Of a DNA stretch of 64,000 nt, positions 61,539-64,000 are shown one piece after another (position 1 is the stretch's first letter; every line of letters starts with the position of its first letter). Source of the stretch: Spirochaetaceae bacterium (GTDB lineage: Bacteria > Spirochaetota > Spirochaetia > CADAEX01); NCBI GenBank assembly GCA_009780675.1, contig WQZP01000007.1, positions 1-64,000 of the forward strand. The letters are read 5' to 3'. The position numbers and the translations under genes were made by a program. The notes under the pieces are model-generated. The model did not search any database, was not told where the DNA came from, and saw only the letters and a list, made by a program, of their open reading frames with translations.

Positions 61539-61731
61539 ATGGAAGTGTATTATGCCGCAAATATCACACTATATATAGACCAAAATACACTTGAAAAAAT
61601 AGATAAAGCAGCCAAAGAGAGACAGGTATTCTTATGACCTTGATTTCTTTTTAAGCCAGTCAAAAACATATAATGAGTAGATTGATAAAGTTTTATCGTT
61701 GCTGCGAGAAGCAGGTAAGAGATTTTCTTAA
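61539..61731 (+). pseudogene. Decayed ribbon-helix-helix antitoxin-like gene
   Basis: The ATG at 61539 reads ANITLYIDQNTLEKIDKAAK, the pattern of CopG-type ribbon-helix-helix proteins, then stops at 61637. The +1 frame continues sensibly from there (SYDLDFFLSQSKTYNE, stop, IDKVLSLLREAGKRFS) to 61731. A frameshift and a nonsense codon therefore disrupt the gene. It lies between wzt and the MNT gene. The rest of the 61467-61769 spacer shows no feature. Confidence 0.6.
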
Positions 61732-61769
61732 TTGCCGAGTCTAAGCAAATATGATAAAATGTTCTTGAT

Positions 61770-62126
61770 ATGTATGGAAATGTCATATTAAAAAAAAGCA
61801 ATCCACCTCTTTATACAGACAAAATAGATTTAGTGCGTTCCGTTATTCTTGAAAGCGTTGATAAAGATATATTAAAAAAGGTATACCTGTTTGGCTCGTA
61901 TGCTTATGGTAAGCCAAATGGAAAAAGCGATTTAGATATATGTGTAGTTATTGATGATGCTGTTGAGAGAACAGATATTTATTTAAAAATTGCTAAAAAA
62001 TTGAGTGATAATGATATTATCCTTTTTGACTTAGTAGTTTGTAATGAAAAATATTTTTATGGCGCTAAAAACCCAAAAGGTGTAGAACACACTATAATGG
62101 AAAAGGGAATATTGCTTTATGGCTAA
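61770..62126 (+). CDS. MNT-type nucleotidyltransferase (first HEPN/MNT pair)
   Basis: The 118-residue protein has LFGSYAYGKPNGKSDLDICV, with Gly42-Ser43 and Asp54/Asp56 of the minimal nucleotidyltransferase site. Proteins of this type pair with HEPN proteins as toxin-antitoxin systems; in known cases they AMPylate the HEPN toxin to silence it. The HEPN gene starts within its end (8-nt overlap). Confidence 0.88.
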   Translation: MYGNVILKKSNPPLYTDKIDLVRSVILESVDKDILKKVYLFGSYAYGKPNGKSDLDICVVIDDAVERTDIYLKIAKKLSDNDIILFDLVVCNEKYFYGAKNPKGVEHTIMEKGILLYG

Positions 62127-62601
62127 AGATTATGTTACAGAGTCGTCGTCACAATTAATTGATATGGCAAATAAAGATATTGTTCAAATAATAAGCGCAG
62201 TAAATAACAGGGAATATCCTGTTGAATATTCCTATGAGAATATTTGCTTTCATGCTACACAAGCAGTAGAAAAATATTTAAAGGGCTATATTGTTGGAAG
62301 TAATAAAAATGTGGAAAAAATACATAATTTAACATATTTAAGAAAATCAGCGGAAAATATTGATAAAAATTTTATTAAAATAGAAAATGAATGTTTTTTA
62401 TTAAACAAATATGCTTTTGCTAAATATGGATTTGAACAAAAAATAACAGATAAAGAAGTAAGTGACGTATTAAAAGCGTTAATTACTATATATGAGTTTG
62501 AGCCACTCCAAAAAATACGTGAAAGATTTGAAAGCGAAGGGAAAATTATAAAATTAATAGATGTCAAAAATAAACTATTAAATAAAGATAAGAGGCCATA
62601 A
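62119..62601 (+). CDS. HEPN-domain protein (first HEPN/MNT pair)
   Basis: The 160-residue helical protein has YENICFHATQAVEKYLKGYIV and KIHNLTYL, which are typical HEPN-family helices. The usual RX4-6H ribonuclease motif is not evident, so it may be a variant or inactive nuclease. It likely forms the toxin half with the MNT protein. The gene ends about 20 bp before the wzt-like repeat. Confidence 0.82.
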   Translation: MAKDYVTESSSQLIDMANKDIVQIISAVNNREYPVEYSYENICFHATQAVEKYLKGYIVGSNKNVEKIHNLTYLRKSAENIDKNFIKIENECFLLNKYAFAKYGFEQKITDKEVSDVLKALITIYEFEPLQKIRERFESEGKIIKLIDVKNKLLNKDKRP

Positions 62602-62622
62602 GAATATGCGGATATTCTGCCA

Positions 62623-62670
62623 ACTGCAGAAGAAGTTTGCGATGCGTACGAGAAAGAGATATTGTCATAA
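62623..62670 (+). repeat. 48-bp direct repeat, displaced copy of the wzt 3' end
   Basis: This copy is nearly identical to 61419-61466 (47 of 48 positions), including the stop codon of Wzt. It is not part of a gene here and lies between the two MNT/HEPN pairs. Confidence 0.95.
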
Positions 62671-62682
62671 ATAGGATAATAC

Positions 62683-63015
62683 ATGCAATCAATAGCTAAT
62701 TTGGAAATTCCAATCAAAGTAAAAGACGATATAGAAACATCGATTAATGCTTTATTAGCGAAATTCCGTTTCAATATAAATAAAATTATATTGTTTGGTA
62801 GTTTTGCAACAGGTAAATATCAGCCAGACAGCGATATTGACATTATGGTTGTATTAAATGAATTACCAGATATTAAGCATAGGCGTTTATACAAGCAAGC
62901 AATTGATCTTGAAAATATAGATTTACTTTTTTGTTCAAAGAATCAATTGTCAAATGACAATTTGGTGTTTAAGCGTGTTAATGAAAAAGGACTAGTGTTA
63001 TATGAACAATTATAA
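62683..63015 (+). CDS. MNT-type nucleotidyltransferase (second HEPN/MNT pair)
   Basis: The 110-residue protein has ILFGSFATGKYQPDSDIDIMVV, with Gly39-Ser40 and Asp51/Asp53 at the nucleotidyltransferase site. It is distinct from the first MNT (61770) in length and sequence, so the two pairs are not recent copies of each other. It overlaps the second HEPN gene by 14 nt. Confidence 0.88.
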   Translation: MQSIANLEIPIKVKDDIETSINALLAKFRFNINKIILFGSFATGKYQPDSDIDIMVVLNELPDIKHRRLYKQAIDLENIDLLFCSKNQLSNDNLVFKRVNEKGLVLYEQL

Positions 63016-63373
63016 GGACTTAGCGTTATACGATATTCAATCAGCGAAAGCGAATTATGAATTTGGTTTATGGAATAAAGTGGGTCGGGAATGTCAGCAG
63101 GCTTGTGAAAAGTATGTAAAACATTACTTGCAGGAAAATCATTTGCTGACAGAGGAATTGGAAAGAACTCATAATTTGAAAAAACTAATTAAAGTTATTC
63201 CCAATTATGACAAGAAAATGTATAAAGACCTATCAATTGTTGGGGACTATTATTTTGAGACCAATTATCCAGGAGATAATTTTATTATTTTAGATAGGGA
63301 AATGGCTGATGAGGCTATGGATATTACAAATGCTTTTGTTTCATATATTGATAATCTGGCAAGCTGTAAATAA
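63002..63373 (+). CDS. HEPN-domain protein (second HEPN/MNT pair)
   Basis: The 123-residue protein has YDIQSAKANYEFGLWNKVGRECQQACEKYVKHYL and RTHNLKKLI, characteristic HEPN helices. It is likely the substrate or toxin for the MNT protein upstream. No clear RX4-6H motif is seen near the C-terminal half. Function in defence or stress is inferred from the family. Confidence 0.82.
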   Translation: MNNYKDLALYDIQSAKANYEFGLWNKVGRECQQACEKYVKHYLQENHLLTEELERTHNLKKLIKVIPNYDKKMYKDLSIVGDYYFETNYPGDNFIILDREMADEAMDITNAFVSYIDNLASCK

Positions 63374-63422
63374 TTGTACTATAGGGTAATATGTTTTGTT
63401 ATAAGAATAAGGGGAGTTGCAC

Positions 63423-63788
63423 ATGGGAATGTCTACAAAAGAGTTTGCAGAAAATATTTTGGGAATAAATTATGATACTCTTAAAAAGCGCGAGGTTTTT
63501 ATAAAATTTATTGTGGCCAACGGGAAAGTAGCTTTTGACCCTGCGCTTCATGTAAATTTTGAAAAAACATACGGCGAAGGCTCTCTTTATCACAAAGATA
63601 TTGCGGATGCAAACTTGATTGACAGAGCTAATGTAACAGGCGGCGCATTTGTTGCAATATCCAGCGACAAAGTAAGGATTTCTGGATACAGCATGGATTT
63701 TGGCAGAATAGATGGTTACGAAGAAACAGCAGTAGCATTTTTCGAAGATTATTTTGATAAAAATGTTACTGTTGTTAATGATTTATAA
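63423..63788 (+). CDS. Hypothetical protein, family not recognised
   Basis: The ATG at 63423 with GGGGAG six bases ahead is used; an in-frame TTG at 63417 is also open. The 121-residue soluble protein is mixed alpha/beta, with TKEFAENILGINYDTLKKREVF at its start and KVRISGYSMDFGRIDGYEETAVAFFEDYF at its end. No family, signal peptide or membrane segment was identified. It has its own spacing and lies before a TPR gene, and may belong to the flanking chromosome rather than to the inserted cassettes. Confidence 0.7.
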   Translation: MGMSTKEFAENILGINYDTLKKREVFIKFIVANGKVAFDPALHVNFEKTYGEGSLYHKDIADANLIDRANVTGGAFVAISSDKVRISGYSMDFGRIDGYEETAVAFFEDYFDKNVTVVNDL

Positions 63789-63805
63789 TTCCCTTATTTT
63801 TTGAT

Positions 63806-64000
63806 ATGGATCATTCAGAACTTAACAAAATTATTATTGATGCAATTGAAAAATCCCTTGAAGAGAATTTCGAAGAAGGGGAGACAATTCTTCTTAATGC
63901 CCTAAAAGACTTTCCTGATAATTATCTTCCATATTATAATCTTGGAGTTCTTTACATAAACTCAGGTCAGCCAGATAAAGCTATTCCGTTATTATTAAAA
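63806..64000 (+). CDS. TPR-repeat protein, N-terminal end (cut by the window edge)
   Basis: The ATG at 63806 opens a frame that reaches the window end (65 codons). The residues DNYLPYYNLGVLYINSGQPDKAI are a tetratricopeptide repeat. It is too short to say more; it lies 17 nt after the preceding stop and may be co-transcribed. Confidence 0.7.
   Translation, partial: MDHSELNKIIIDAIEKSLEENFEEGETILLNALKDFPDNYLPYYNLGVLYINSGQPDKAIPLLLK

Noticed and set aside
1-64000. rRNA, tRNA, CRISPR arrays and insertion sequences
   Set aside because: No stretch shows tRNA-like folds, rRNA conserved sequence, regularly spaced repeats or a transposase frame. A short tRNA missed by eye remains possible.

Overview
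The window looks like a chromosomal segment of an AT-rich diderm spirochaete, most likely Treponema or a close relative. The signs are a lipid-export (Lpt) gene set next to rpoN, hpf, hprK and HPr, a sigma-54 two-component pair, and TTG/GTG starts with many 4-14 nt gene overlaps. The genus call is an inference from gene content and order. No rRNA, tRNA, CRISPR array or insertion sequence was seen.

Left part (1-19.6 kb), core genes. The 3' end of pyrG is followed by lptC-lptA-lptB. An accessory stretch follows (about 2.3-5.1 kb): a small outer-membrane beta-barrel gene, a MazEF-type pair, a Phd antitoxin with a truncated ParE-like toxin, and a nucleotidyltransferase pair on the minus strand. 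The core then resumes with rpoN-hpf, hprK-HPr, a DUF4390 gene, an NtrY/NtrC-like pair, lexA and holA in a tightly overlapping series. uvrC runs convergent. Two envelope-related genes follow: a secreted LamG/fibronectin-III-like protein and a large TPR protein.

Right part (19.6-61.5 kb), one large cell-surface polysaccharide locus. It holds at least nine glycosyltransferases, dTDP-rhamnose genes (rfbACDB), four methyltransferases, a RgpF-like protein and a GtrII-type membrane glucosyltransferase. A distinct block at 36.4-44.5 kb starts from CDP-glucose (rfbF, rfbG) and adds a DRE-TIM aldolase, an acetolactate-synthase-like ThDP enzyme, a split transketolase and a reductase; it looks like a pathway to a branched CDP-sugar. 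GtrA/GtrB-like genes follow. Next comes a GT61-like enzyme with two copies of an unnamed domain, a GT-A/CDP-glycerol-transferase-like fusion, a TagD-like cytidylyltransferase, an asparagine-synthase-like ATP pyrophosphatase and three radical SAM proteins. A dTDP-3-acetamido-3,6-dideoxyhexose module (two ketoisomerases, acetyltransferase, aminotransferase) comes after that. The locus ends with Wzm/Wzt, so ABC-transporter-dependent export is likely; no Wzx/Wzy was recognised. Relics of gene starts and sharp changes in base composition show that the locus is a mosaic.

Right edge (61.5-64 kb), accessory. A decayed ribbon-helix-helix gene and two MNT/HEPN pairs follow wzt. A 48-bp copy of the 3' end of wzt lies between the two pairs, marking a recombination scar. 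An unrecognised 122-residue protein and the start of a TPR gene close the window.
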